From positions 111,686-175,685 of the forward strand of contig DPDG01000050.1 in NCBI GenBank assembly GCA_003526375.1: a DNA stretch of 64,000 bases. The letters run 5' to 3'. Each line of letters begins with the position of its first letter. Positions within the stretch are counted from its first letter, which is position 1. Under the pieces are notes generated by a model. The model saw only the letters and a program-made list of their open reading frames with translations, made no database searches and was not told where the DNA came from. Shown in pieces: positions 1 to 8,106 of the stretch. Both the position numbers and the translations under genes were made by a program. The stretch comes from Lentisphaeria bacterium (GTDB taxonomy: Bacteria > Verrucomicrobiota > Lentisphaeria > Victivallales > UBA1829).

Positions 1-738
1 GAAATAGTAATATCCGGGACGGATTCCCGCCGCATCACGCAACGCAAACGCATCGCCGTGCCCGAAAAGCCCGCACAAAGTAAAGCCGCCGTCCCAATGG
101 ACAGCCGCCTGTTTCAAGAGTTCAAAAATATCAAGCATCGGCTCATGTCCTCCGCGCGGCTCCAGCATCTTTTCCAGATAATGCCCGAGATGAAGCAGAA
201 GAATTTCGCTGTCCTGCCGGCTGTTCGGGTGATGCCCGGATGCCACAAGCTCATTGAAAATGGCGGACGTATTCGTAAGGTTGAAATTTCCGGCAAGGAG
301 CATCGTGTGTTTGCGGCAGGAACTCGCGCGGACCACGGGATGGCACGCAGAAAGGGAGCGTTTGCCGAAAGTGCCGTAACGGAGGTGCCCGAGATAAAGC
401 TCACTGCAGAACGGCAGGCTCAGCGAGGAAATCTTGTCGATCTCTCCGGCATGTTCCAGCCCGCATTCAATCTGTGTCCCGATCCGTTCAAGCAGATCGG
501 CAAGCGACAGATCGCGGTTTGATTTTTCCAACTGATAGTAAGGCATGCCTGGCTCGGCATCCAGTCCGAGACTCGCGATTCCGGCGCCGTCCTGCCCGCG
601 GTTGTGCTGTTTCTCCAGCAGCAGGGAAAGTTTATGGTAGCCGTAATACGGCGTCCCGTATTTGCGCAGATAATAGTTCAGATCCTTCCGCAGACGCAGA
701 AGCGCGACTCCGCACTCGTGTTTGATTTCGTCGGACAT
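1..738 (-). CDS. PurF-like class II glutamine amidotransferase, N-terminal part (truncated by window edge)
   Basis: The minus strand is open without a stop from an ATG at 738-736 to base 1, 246 codons. The protein begins MSDEIKHECGVALLRL and carries the class II glutamine amidotransferase marks of amidophosphoribosyltransferases: Cys9 as the likely N-terminal nucleophile after processing, HNRGQDGAGIAS, GHLRYGTFGK, AGNFNLTN and FALRDAAGIRPG. This matches the long PurF-related proteins of Bacteroidetes/PVC type rather than the short classical PurF start. The phosphoribosyltransferase half lies outside the window, so PRPP-dependent chemistry is inferred, not seen. A GGGAG/GAAAGAG stretch precedes the ATG. 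It is divergent from gltB and has its own sigma-54-like promoter 24-30 nt upstream, suggesting joint nitrogen control. Family call fairly sure; exact role less so. Confidence 0.8.
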   Translation of the reverse strand, partial: MSDEIKHECGVALLRLRKDLNYYLRKYGTPYYGYHKLSLLLEKQHNRGQDGAGIASLGLDAEPGMPYYQLEKSNRDLSLADLLERIGTQIECGLEHAGEIDKISSLSLPFCSELYLGHLRYGTFGKRSLSACHPVVRASSCRKHTMLLAGNFNLTNTSAIFNELVASGHHPNSRQDSEILLLHLGHYLEKMLEPRGGHEPMLDIFELLKQAAVHWDGGFTLCGLFGHGDAFALRDAAGIRPGYYYF

Positions 739-770
739 AGTCTCTTTCTCCCTGATTTTATGCAGATGGT

Positions 771-788
771 AAAGCAGGAATAATGCCA
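771..788 (-). promoter_or_regulatory. sigma-54 (-24/-12) promoter of the PurF-like gene
   Basis: Read on the minus strand this is TGGCATTATTCCTGCTTT, with GG and GC separated by exactly 10 bases as required for RpoN. Predicted start of transcription is near 762, giving a leader of about 24 nt before the ATG at 738. It is almost identical to the plus-strand promoter at 921-937, and the similarity continues downstream (CCATCTG follows in both). Confidence 0.72.
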
Positions 789-840
789 GATGCAAAGTGC
801 GGAGAACTCAGGCGGGAAAAAGGATTCGATCGTTCTCTGT

Positions 841-858
841 TTTTACAAAAATGTAAAA
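841..858. promoter_or_regulatory. Palindromic operator / upstream activator site 1
   Basis: TTTTACA at 841-847, AAAA, TGTAAAA at 852-858: a perfect 7+4+7 inverted repeat. It lies between the two divergent sigma-54 promoters, about 97 bases upstream of the predicted gltB start of transcription and about 88 upstream of that of the PurF-like gene, the usual distance for an enhancer-binding protein. Confidence 0.65.
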
Positions 859-872
859 AACAACAGCGCGCA

Positions 873-890
873 TTTTACATTTTTGTAAAA
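873..890. promoter_or_regulatory. Palindromic operator / upstream activator site 2
   Basis: TTTTACA at 873-879, TTTT, TGTAAAA at 884-890: the same perfect inverted repeat as at 841-858, exactly 32 bases further on (about three helical turns), so both would lie on the same DNA face. Only the four central bases differ between the copies. Confidence 0.65.
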
Positions 891-920
891 TAAAATTCCT
901 TTCTTTCCCTGAAACAGAGT

Positions 921-937
921 TGGCATAATACCTGCTT
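921..937 (+). promoter_or_regulatory. sigma-54 (-24/-12) promoter of gltBD
   Basis: TGGCATAATACCTGCTT has GG at 922-923 and GC at 934-935 with 10 bases between, the RpoN spacing. Predicted start of transcription is near 947, and gltB starts at 974 behind a GGAG site. It mirrors the minus-strand promoter at 788-771. Confidence 0.75.
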
Positions 938-973
938 TTCCATCTGGCAAATTTCAAAAAGGAGTGTGGAATT

Positions 974-3900
974 ATGGTGGAAAACAATCAGGAACAGCAA
1001 ATCCCCGGCCGACAGCAGTTTCCGGTGCCGGACACGGGGTTATACTCTTTCCGCAATGAACACGATGCCTGCGGCGTTGGGCTTGTCGCGAATCTCAACA
1101 ACATTGCAGAACACAGAATCGTCGAAATGGGAATCACGGTTCTGAAACGGCTCATGCACAGAGGAGCGGCGGGCGGCGATCCGGAAACCGGGGACGGCGC
1201 GGGCATCCTGCTTGCCCTGCCCGACAAATTCTTCCGCAAATCCCTGCCGGTCACACTTCCGGCAAAGGGTGCCTACGGTGTGGCAATGCTGTTCGGCGGC
1301 GCTCACGAGGAGTCGCGGATCGAAAGCATCGTCACCTCCGAAGGGGGACGCATCCTTTTCTGGCGCGACGTTCCGGTTCATCCCGAAAGCATCGGCGCGG
1401 CGGCGCGCAAGACCTGTCCCCTGATCCGCCAGATCTTCATCGGCGGCGAAGAATTCAAGTCGCAGGCTGTCTTCGAGCGCAAACTGTTCGTTATGCGCCG
1501 CCTCATTGAAAAACGCCTGCCGGACTGCTATGTTCCGAGCTGTTCCAGCCGGAGCATCGTATACAAGGGACTCCTCCTTGCGACCCAGATCGACAAATTC
1601 TATCCAGATCTCAACGATCCGGACTTTGAAAGCCCGCTCGCGCTGGTTCACCAGCGTTACAGCACCAACACCTTCCCCACATGGAAGCTTGCGCATCCGT
1701 TCCGCTATCTTGCGCACAACGGCGAAATCAATACCCTGCGCGGGAATCTCAACCAGCTCCGCAGCCGGGAACCGTTCCTCAAATGCGAAGAACTCGGCGA
1801 TGATGTGAAGAAGCTTCTCCCGCTGATTGACGCGGGGCAAAGCGACTCGGCATGTCTCGACAATATGTTCGAGCTCCTCGTCGCCGCCGGACGCAGCCTG
1901 CCGCACGCCATGCTGATGCTGATCCCGCAGGCATGGGGAAAGAACTATCATCTCGGACGCGACGTCCGCGGATTTTTCGATTATCACTCCGCCCTGATGG
2001 AACCGTGGGACGGCCCCGCCGCCGTCGCGTTCTCCGACGGTGTGAATGCCGGCGCAATCCTCGACCGCAACGGACTCCGCCCCGCCCGTTACTCCCTGAC
2101 GAAAGACGGCATTTTCGTGCTCGCCTCCGAAACCGGAGTGCTTGATCTCAAATCCTCCGAAATCGTCCGCAAGGGCAGGCTCAAACCCGGCGAGATGATC
2201 TACTGCGACCTTGAAAAGCGCCGTCTGGTATTCGATGCGGAACTCAAGAACGACGCCGCACGCCGCAAACCCTACCGCCGCTGGGCGGAGGAAGGTAAAA
2301 TCTCCGTGCACGGGCTTTTCGATTCGGTCAATCCCTCCGAAGTCCCCGAACACATCAGTTACCGCCAGCAGCTCTTCGGATGGAGCCGCGAGGACGTCGA
2401 AATTCTGGTTCAGCCGATGGCGGAAACCGGACACGAACCCGTCGGCTCCATGGGCAACGACGCATCGCTCGCGGTGCTCTCGGAAAAGCCCCAGCTCCTT
2501 TACAACTACTTCAAACAGCTTTTCGCGCAGGTGACGAATCCGCCGATCGACCCGATCCGCGAGGAACTCGTCATGAGCCTGACCACCTACATCGGCAACG
2601 AGGGCAACATCCTCTCCGATGAACAGGCGAAATCCAGACTCATCAAACTCCCGCGCCCCGTGCTGACCGATGAGGACATCCGCCGCCTGAGCGCCCTGAG
2701 CGACGGATTCTTTTCCGCCGTCACGCTCCCCCTCGGCTGGAAGGAAAATCTGGAAGGCGCGCTGGCGAAACTCGAACAGGATGCGATCAGCCATGTGAAA
2801 AACGGAAAGAACATCGTCATCCTGAGCGACCGCGCACTTGCCGGCGGAGAGATGCCGATACCCGCCCTGCTCGCAGTGGCGGCGGTCAACCGCGCCCTCA
2901 GCCGCGAGGGGCTCCGCCCGCCCGTCGGGCTCATCATTCAGTCCGGCGAAATCCGCGAAATCATGCACTACGCGCTCCTCCTCGGTTTCGGCGCAACGGC
3001 AATCAATCCTTATCTGGCACTCGAAACCATCAGCACCCTGACCGCATCCGGCAAGCTCAAGCTCGATCCGGCGCGCGCCGTCGAAAACTACATCAACGCC
3101 GTCGACAAGGGGCTGCTCAAAGTCATGTCCAAGATGGGCATCTCGACGCTCCGCAGTTACCGTTCGGCGCAGATCTTCGAGGCGGTCGGCATCGACCGCA
3201 GCGTAATCGACCGCTACTTCCCCGGAACGGCATCGCGGATCGGCGGCATCAAACTTGCCGACATCGCGGAAGAAGTAAAACGGCGCTGCGCGGCGGCACA
3301 TGCGGGACTCCTTCCCTCCGGCGGACAGTACCGTTTCCGCAGGGACGGCGAGAATCACCTCTGGACCCCGGAAAGCCTGAGCCTGTTCCGGCAGGCGGTT
3401 CAGGCAAACGATCCCGAAAAATACAAGGCATACGCCAATTACATCAATGACCAGTCGAAACACCTCTGCACCCTGCGCGGACTCTTTGAATTCGCCGATA
3501 CGCAAAGCATCCCGGTCGGGGAAGTGGAAAGCGTGGAATCCATTCTTCACCGCTTCGTTTCCGGCGCAATGAGCCTCGGCTCGCTGAGTCCCGAAGCGCA
3601 TGAGGCGATTGCGATTGCGATGAACCGCATCGGAGCCATGAGCAACTGCGGAGAAGGCGGGGAAGACCCGGCGCGCGAGCAGCCGGGTCCGAACGGCGAA
3701 GACCGCAGGAGCGCGATCCGCCAGATCGCCAGCGGACGGTTCGGCGTCACGATTGATTACCTTGCCAATGCGCGCGATCTCCAGATCAAGATGGCGCAGG
3801 GCGCGAAACCCGGAGAGGGCGGACAGCTCCCCGGGCACAAGGTGGACGAAGCGATAGCGCGTGTCCGCCACTCCACGCCGCACGTCACGCTGATCTCCCC

Positions 3901-5416
3901 TCCCCCGCACCATGACATCTATTCAATCGAAGACCTTGCACAGCTCATCTATGATCTGCGCAACTCCAATCCGAAAGCGCGTGTCTCCGTCAAACTCGTT
4001 TCCGAAGTCGGAGTCGGCACCATCGCCGCAGGCGTGGCGAAAGCGCACGCGGACGTGATCCTCATCAGCGGTCATGACGGCGGAACCGGCGCCTCTCCGC
4101 TGACCAGCATCAAACACGCGGGACTCCCGTGGGAGCTCGGCATCGCGGAAGCGCAGCAGACGCTTGTCCTCAACAAACTGCGCGGAAATGTCAAACTGCA
4201 GGTGGACGGACAGCTCAAGACCGGACGGGACGTCATCATCGGCGCTCTGCTCGGAGCCGAGGAGTTCGGATTCGCCACCACGCTGCTGGTCTGCCTCGGA
4301 TGCGTCATGATGCGCAAGTGCCATGAGAACTCCTGCCCGGTCGGCGTCGCAACGCAGGACCCAGAACTCCGCAAGTGTTTCAGAGGCAAGCCGGAATATA
4401 TCATCAACTTTCTGAGGATGCTGGCGCAGGAGGTGCGGGAATATCTCGCACAACTCGGACTGCACTCCATAGATGAAGCGGTCGGGCGCTCCGACCTGCT
4501 CAGAATGAACCGCGCGATTGAGTTCTACAAGACACGCAATCTCGACTTCTCCAATGTGTTCCTCCGAGTTCCGGACGGCGCGGTCCGCTATGCTGGAAAG
4601 AAGAATCCGCTGGAGACCTTCGACCGCGAATTCCTGATCCCGAAGCTCAGGAAAACGCTCAAGGACGGTTCACCGGCGGAGCTCAACGTGGGAATCCGCA
4701 ACGTCAACCGGACGGCGGGAACCGAACTCTCCAGCGAAATTGTCCGCCGTTTCGGGGCGCAGGGGCTGCCGGACGACACCATCAAAGTCAACTTCAGCGG
4801 AATCGCCGGACAGAGTTTCGGCGCGTTCCTTGCCCGCGGAATCACATTCCGCCTGGAGGGCGAAGCCAATGATTTCGTAGGCAAAGGCATCTCCGGCGGC
4901 AAGATCATCATACGCCCGCCGGCAGACAGCCCGTTCACGGCGGCAGACAACGTGATCGCCGGAAACGTGATCGGCTACGGCGGCACCTCCGGCAGAATCT
5001 TCCTCAACGGACAGGCGGGGGAACGTTTCGCGATCCGCAACAGCGGGTTCACGGCAGTCGTCGAGGGTGTCGGGGACCACGGATGCGAATATATGACCGG
5101 CGGGCGCGTGGTGGTGCTCGGTCCCACGGGCGTCAACTTCGGCGCCGGCATGACCGGCGGCATCGCGTATGTCTATGACGGCTCCAACGATTTCGACCTG
5201 CGCTGCAACGTCGGGACAGTCGACCTTGAAAGTGTGCTTTCCGGTTCCGAAGACGAGGCGGAACTCCTGGCTCTGCTCAAAGAGCACCTGGAGGCGACGG
5301 GCAGCCCCAATGCCGCGGCAAAGCTGGCGGACTGGGAAAATGAACGCAGCAAATTCGTCAAAGTCATTCCCGTGGAATACCGTCATGCAATGGCGGCACA
5401 GAAGAAGGAGGAGTAA
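974..5416 (+). CDS. gltB: Glutamate synthase, large (alpha) subunit
   Basis: 1480 residues, the usual length of GOGAT large subunits. The enzyme moves the glutamine amide nitrogen to 2-oxoglutarate, giving two glutamates. Residues 30-36 (HDACGVG) hold the class II amidotransferase nucleophile Cys33, so the first 32 residues are a removable propeptide. The central and FMN domains follow; GQLKTGRDV and the cluster region CLGCVMMRKCHENSCPVG show the spaced cysteines of the 3Fe-4S site. The C-terminal third is the glycine-rich GXGXG domain. ATG is preceded by GGAG at 961-964. It is followed after 3 nt by gltD, and driven by a sigma-54 promoter at 921-937, so expression should follow nitrogen supply through an RpoN activator. 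Confidence 0.97.
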   Translation: MVENNQEQQIPGRQQFPVPDTGLYSFRNEHDACGVGLVANLNNIAEHRIVEMGITVLKRLMHRGAAGGDPETGDGAGILLALPDKFFRKSLPVTLPAKGAYGVAMLFGGAHEESRIESIVTSEGGRILFWRDVPVHPESIGAAARKTCPLIRQIFIGGEEFKSQAVFERKLFVMRRLIEKRLPDCYVPSCSSRSIVYKGLLLATQIDKFYPDLNDPDFESPLALVHQRYSTNTFPTWKLAHPFRYLAHNGEINTLRGNLNQLRSREPFLKCEELGDDVKKLLPLIDAGQSDSACLDNMFELLVAAGRSLPHAMLMLIPQAWGKNYHLGRDVRGFFDYHSALMEPWDGPAAVAFSDGVNAGAILDRNGLRPARYSLTKDGIFVLASETGVLDLKSSEIVRKGRLKPGEMIYCDLEKRRLVFDAELKNDAARRKPYRRWAEEGKISVHGLFDSVNPSEVPEHISYRQQLFGWSREDVEILVQPMAETGHEPVGSMGNDASLAVLSEKPQLLYNYFKQLFAQVTNPPIDPIREELVMSLTTYIGNEGNILSDEQAKSRLIKLPRPVLTDEDIRRLSALSDGFFSAVTLPLGWKENLEGALAKLEQDAISHVKNGKNIVILSDRALAGGEMPIPALLAVAAVNRALSREGLRPPVGLIIQSGEIREIMHYALLLGFGATAINPYLALETISTLTASGKLKLDPARAVENYINAVDKGLLKVMSKMGISTLRSYRSAQIFEAVGIDRSVIDRYFPGTASRIGGIKLADIAEEVKRRCAAAHAGLLPSGGQYRFRRDGENHLWTPESLSLFRQAVQANDPEKYKAYANYINDQSKHLCTLRGLFEFADTQSIPVGEVESVESILHRFVSGAMSLGSLSPEAHEAIAIAMNRIGAMSNCGEGGEDPAREQPGPNGEDRRSAIRQIASGRFGVTIDYLANARDLQIKMAQGAKPGEGGQLPGHKVDEAIARVRHSTPHVTLISPPPHHDIYSIEDLAQLIYDLRNSNPKARVSVKLVSEVGVGTIAAGVAKAHADVILISGHDGGTGASPLTSIKHAGLPWELGIAEAQQTLVLNKLRGNVKLQVDGQLKTGRDVIIGALLGAEEFGFATTLLVCLGCVMMRKCHENSCPVGVATQDPELRKCFRGKPEYIINFLRMLAQEVREYLAQLGLHSIDEAVGRSDLLRMNRAIEFYKTRNLDFSNVFLRVPDGAVRYAGKKNPLETFDREFLIPKLRKTLKDGSPAELNVGIRNVNRTAGTELSSEIVRRFGAQGLPDDTIKVNFSGIAGQSFGAFLARGITFRLEGEANDFVGKGISGGKIIIRPPADSPFTAADNVIAGNVIGYGGTSGRIFLNGQAGERFAIRNSGFTAVVEGVGDHGCEYMTGGRVVVLGPTGVNFGAGMTGGIAYVYDGSNDFDLRCNVGTVDLESVLSGSEDEAELLALLKEHLEATGSPNAAAKLADWENERSKFVKVIPVEYRHAMAAQKKEE

Positions 5417-5419
5417 ATC

Positions 5420-6790
5420 ATGAGCAAGGATTTTATGAATATCGAACGCATCGCCCATGTCTACCGTCCTGCGGCGGAACGTGTGCGGGATTTCAACGAA
5501 GTCGAAGCGCCTCTGACGGCGCAGCAGCTTGCGGAACAGTCGGCACGCTGCATGGGGTGCGGCATCCCCTTCTGCCACGGAACGGGATGTCCGCTCGGCA
5601 ATCTCGTACCGGATTTCAACGAGGCGGTTCACAAGGGAGACTGGAAACAGGCATGGGATCTGTTAAGCTCCACAAGCTCTTTCCCTGAATTCACCAGCCG
5701 CATCTGCCCCGCGCTCTGCGAAGGAAGCTGCACCGAAGGACTGAACCTGGAACCGGTCATGATCCGCCAGATTGAAAAGGCGATCGTCGAAACCGCTTTC
5801 GCAAACGGCTGGGTCAAACCCTCCGTTCCCGCAAAACGTACCGGCAAAAAAGTCATCATCGCGGGAGCCGGGCCGGCCGGACTCGCCGCCGCAGTTCTCC
5901 TGAATCAGGCGGGACACAGCGTCACGGTCTACGAAAAGAACAAGTTCCCCGGCGGACTGCTCCGTTATGGAATTCCGGATTTCAAACTGAACAAGGAAAT
6001 CATTGAGCGGCGCATGAGGATTCTCGAAGAATCCGGGATCGAGTTCGTGCTCGGAACGGAAATCGGCACGGACGTTTCCGCGGAATATCTCAGAAAACGC
6101 TGCGACGCCTTGCTCATCACCTGCGGCACTCCCGTCCCGCGCGACCTCAAGATACCCGGACGCGAATTGAAGGGAATCCATTTTGCGCTGGAGTTCCTCC
6201 AGGGACAGAACCGCGTCAACTCCGGCGAACTGCCCGGACTCCCCGTCTCGGCAAAGGGCAAACGGGTCCTTGTGATCGGCGGCGGCGACACGGGAAGCGA
6301 CTGCGTCGGAACGGCAAACCGTCAGGGCGCGCGCAGTGTCACTCAGATCGAGATCATGCCGCGTCCGCCGGAAAAGCGCTCGGAATCGACGCCGTGGCCG
6401 AACTGGCCCTATATACTCCGAACCTCCTCAAGCCATGAAGAAGGATGCGTCCGCCGCTGGGACATTCAAAGCAGGAAGTTCAACGGGAAAAACGGTTCCG
6501 TCGCAAGCGTGGACATCGTTCCTGTCAGATGGACACTCTCCCCGTTCGGCAAGCCGCTGAAATTCGAGGAACTTGCGGATAAGGCGGAAACGATCGAAGC
6601 GGATCTGGTTCTGCTGGCGCTCGGCTTCCTGAAACTGGACCGCGCCGCCATGCTGGAACGCCTGAAGCTGGCGGATATGCCGGAGGTCTTCATCGCTGGA
6701 GACTCCGCCAACGGCCCGTCTCTCGTGGTCCGCGCAATCGTCGACGGCAGAAAAGCCGCAGCGCAGATCGACCGGTATCTCTCAAAATAA
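5420..6790 (+). CDS. gltD: Glutamate synthase, small (beta) subunit
   Basis: 456 residues. This FAD subunit passes electrons from NAD(P)H to GltB. The N-terminal part has the two cysteine groups that bind low-potential 4Fe-4S clusters (CMGCGIPFCHGTGCPLG and CPALCEGSC). Then come a first nucleotide fold GAGPAGLAAA, a second fold GGGDTGSDCVGT and a C-terminal FAD end GDSANGPSLVVRAI. Its ATG lies 3 nt after the gltB stop with the GAGGAG ribosome site inside the end of gltB, so the two are translationally linked. A strong hairpin terminator follows at 6808-6861. Confidence 0.96.
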   Translation: MSKDFMNIERIAHVYRPAAERVRDFNEVEAPLTAQQLAEQSARCMGCGIPFCHGTGCPLGNLVPDFNEAVHKGDWKQAWDLLSSTSSFPEFTSRICPALCEGSCTEGLNLEPVMIRQIEKAIVETAFANGWVKPSVPAKRTGKKVIIAGAGPAGLAAAVLLNQAGHSVTVYEKNKFPGGLLRYGIPDFKLNKEIIERRMRILEESGIEFVLGTEIGTDVSAEYLRKRCDALLITCGTPVPRDLKIPGRELKGIHFALEFLQGQNRVNSGELPGLPVSAKGKRVLVIGGGDTGSDCVGTANRQGARSVTQIEIMPRPPEKRSESTPWPNWPYILRTSSSHEEGCVRRWDIQSRKFNGKNGSVASVDIVPVRWTLSPFGKPLKFEELADKAETIEADLVLLALGFLKLDRAAMLERLKLADMPEVFIAGDSANGPSLVVRAIVDGRKAAAQIDRYLSK

Positions 6791-6807
6791 CGATATGATC
6801 CCACTCC

Positions 6808-6861
6808 AGACCGCTGTCCGGGCGAACCCTTTCCACCAATTCACCGGACGGCGGTCTCTTT
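6808..6861 (+). terminator. Rho-independent terminator of gltBD
   Basis: A 14-bp stem (left arm 6808-6821, right arm 6844-6857, one G-T wobble) is followed by CTTTATT. It lies 17 bases after the gltD stop. Confidence 0.8.
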
Positions 6862-6890
6862 ATTCAAGACTCAAAGACTGATTCCTCATC

Positions 6891-7322
6891 TCAATACTTC
6901 ACTTCGGCATATTGGAATCTCTCCGTTTCCCTGTCATGCCAGACGGCATACACACAACGCTTCTTCCTGTCCCTGCGGGAATATGACGGTGCATTCGCCT
7001 CCAGCTTCTGGCTCCACCAGTCAGGCGTTCCATACAGAAAAAGAGGACGGATTTCTTCATCCTTTTCCAGCTTCAACTCTGCAATGATCTTTTCAACAGT
7101 TTCCGCAGACGCTTTGCAGGCAATGCAGAATTTCGGATTGCGCCGGAAAGTATCGGAATAATAATAAATTTCCTTCACTGATTCCGGCACAGGAAATTTA
7201 AATTTTTTCTGAAACATGTTCCGTGCCTCTTTCGTATCCGGAACCTTGCTGTCCACAATATCTCCGCAACCGGAAAACAGCAAAACCACAGACAGCAGAC
7301 CCCATAATTCAAGCTTCCACAT
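6891..7322 (-). CDS. Small lipoprotein, paralogue of the next upstream gene
   Basis: 143 residues from the ATG at 7322-7320 (MWKLELWGLL). That start is chosen because AGGAAAG lies 9 bases upstream; a longer frame reaches 7355 but would run into the upstream gene. A hydrophobic stretch ends in the lipobox LLFSGC, so this should be lipid-anchored. The mature part contains PDTKEARNMFQKKFKF, IYYYSD and a WW pair, all shared in place with the protein encoded at 7337-7783. No known family was recognised. It lies 14 nt downstream of its paralogue and probably shares its message, and it ends convergent with gltD. Confidence 0.72.
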   Translation of the reverse strand: MWKLELWGLLSVVLLFSGCGDIVDSKVPDTKEARNMFQKKFKFPVPESVKEIYYYSDTFRRNPKFCIACKASAETVEKIIAELKLEKDEEIRPLFLYGTPDWWSQKLEANAPSYSRRDRKKRCVYAVWHDRETERFQYAEVKY

Positions 7323-7336
7323 GCAGACAATCTTTC

Positions 7337-7783
7337 CTACGTATAAAACTCGCAATATTGAAGTGTCTTCGTTTCTTCGTGATAAAACAAATAATAATAG
7401 CAGCGTTTCTGTTCATCCTCTTTGAGATATCCCTGCGACCTCTTCTGCAGTTCTTCGTCCCACCAGTAAACAGAAGAAATGAGTGACGGTGCGCTCAAAT
7501 CATTCATCTTTATCAGATTCAACTTCTTCACTATTTTTTCCACCACCTCCGGCGGCGCCTTGCATACCAGATAATATGCGGGATCTGTAATATACAGAAA
7601 AAGATCATTATAATAATAAATACCCTTTACCGTATCGGGAGGGGCAAAACCGAATCTATTGTAAAAAACGGCTTTCGCATTCTCCGTGTCGGGCACTTCA
7701 TTTCCGCCGTCGGCGTCAGGCCCGCAGCCGGAAAACAGCAAAAGACAGAATAAAAAAGATACTATTTTTTTCCCCCGGATCAC
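7337..7783 (-). CDS. Small lipoprotein (GTG start), first gene of a two-gene operon
   Basis: 148 residues if started at the GTG at 7783-7781. This start has AAAAGGA 8 bases upstream and lies just downstream of a predicted promoter (7836-7807), whereas the in-frame upstream starts, up to 7930, lie at or before the predicted start of transcription. The signal ends in LLLFSGC, a lipobox. The mature part shares PDTENAKAVFYNRFGF, KGIYYYND, CKAPPEVVEKI and a WW pair with the 6891-7322 protein, showing a tandem duplication. Function unknown; both read as envelope-anchored proteins with a small mixed domain. Confidence 0.7.
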   Translation of the reverse strand: MIRGKKIVSFLFCLLLFSGCGPDADGGNEVPDTENAKAVFYNRFGFAPPDTVKGIYYYNDLFLYITDPAYYLVCKAPPEVVEKIVKKLNLIKMNDLSAPSLISSVYWWDEELQKRSQGYLKEDEQKRCYYYLFYHEETKTLQYCEFYT

Positions 7784-7806
7784 TCTGACTATCCTTTTCC
7801 GAAATA

Positions 7807-7836
7807 AATATAATTTATTACACATGCAAACTGCAA
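7807..7836 (-). promoter_or_regulatory. Predicted sigma-70 promoter of the lipoprotein pair
   Basis: On the minus strand TTGCAG (7836-7831), an 18-base spacer and TATATT (7812-7807). The predicted start is near 7800, 17 bases before the GTG at 7783. Confidence 0.45.
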
Positions 7837-8014
7837 CTATCGTATAAATTAATAACTTTTTTGCTGTTTTCAAGTAGATAAAATTCTGTTTCCCGTAGGA
7901 AACCGAATCCGGCAGCAAAGCCCTTGACACGAGAAGAATGCTCGAACATTCTTCCGCTTCAAAGCCGAGCCGGAGGACGGAGCATGACCCCCAAAAGCGT
8001 CAAACAAAAACCTT

Positions 8015-8073
8015 CTGTTAGGATTCTGTTAGAATGTTCTCCTGCGGGTTGAGTCCTGTCAGAAAACAGTTAT
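8015..8073 (+). promoter_or_regulatory. Pho-box-like direct repeats
   Basis: CTGTTAG at 8015-8021, GATT, CTGTTAG at 8026-8032: a perfect 7-bp direct repeat with a 4-bp gap, the 11-bp layout of PhoB boxes (model half-site CTGTCAT). A weaker second pair follows with the same spacing: CTGTCAG at 8056-8062, AAAA, CAGTTAT at 8067-8073. The transporter start codon is at 8107. Confidence 0.6.
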
Positions 8074-8106
8074 ATTTCCGTAAACATTCAACTATGGAGA
8101 ATCACT

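Larger units (their letters stand above)
7784..8106. other. Divergent intergenic region
   Basis: 323 bases between the lipoprotein pair (minus) and the phosphate transporter (plus). It holds the minus promoter at 7836-7807 and, nearer the transporter, the Pho-box-like direct repeats at 8015-8073. No convincing small gene was seen. Confidence 0.6.

Noticed and set aside
1040..3913. 957-codon open frame on the minus strand opposite gltB
   Set aside because: No ribosome site, no protein family features and low-complexity charged sequence; it mirrors gltB codon use and is a shadow.
7784..7930. Longer N-terminus of the 7337 lipoprotein (start at 7930 or 7825)
   Set aside because: It would start at or before the predicted start of transcription and would place about 50 residues before the lipoprotein signal; the GTG at 7783 has a good ribosome site.
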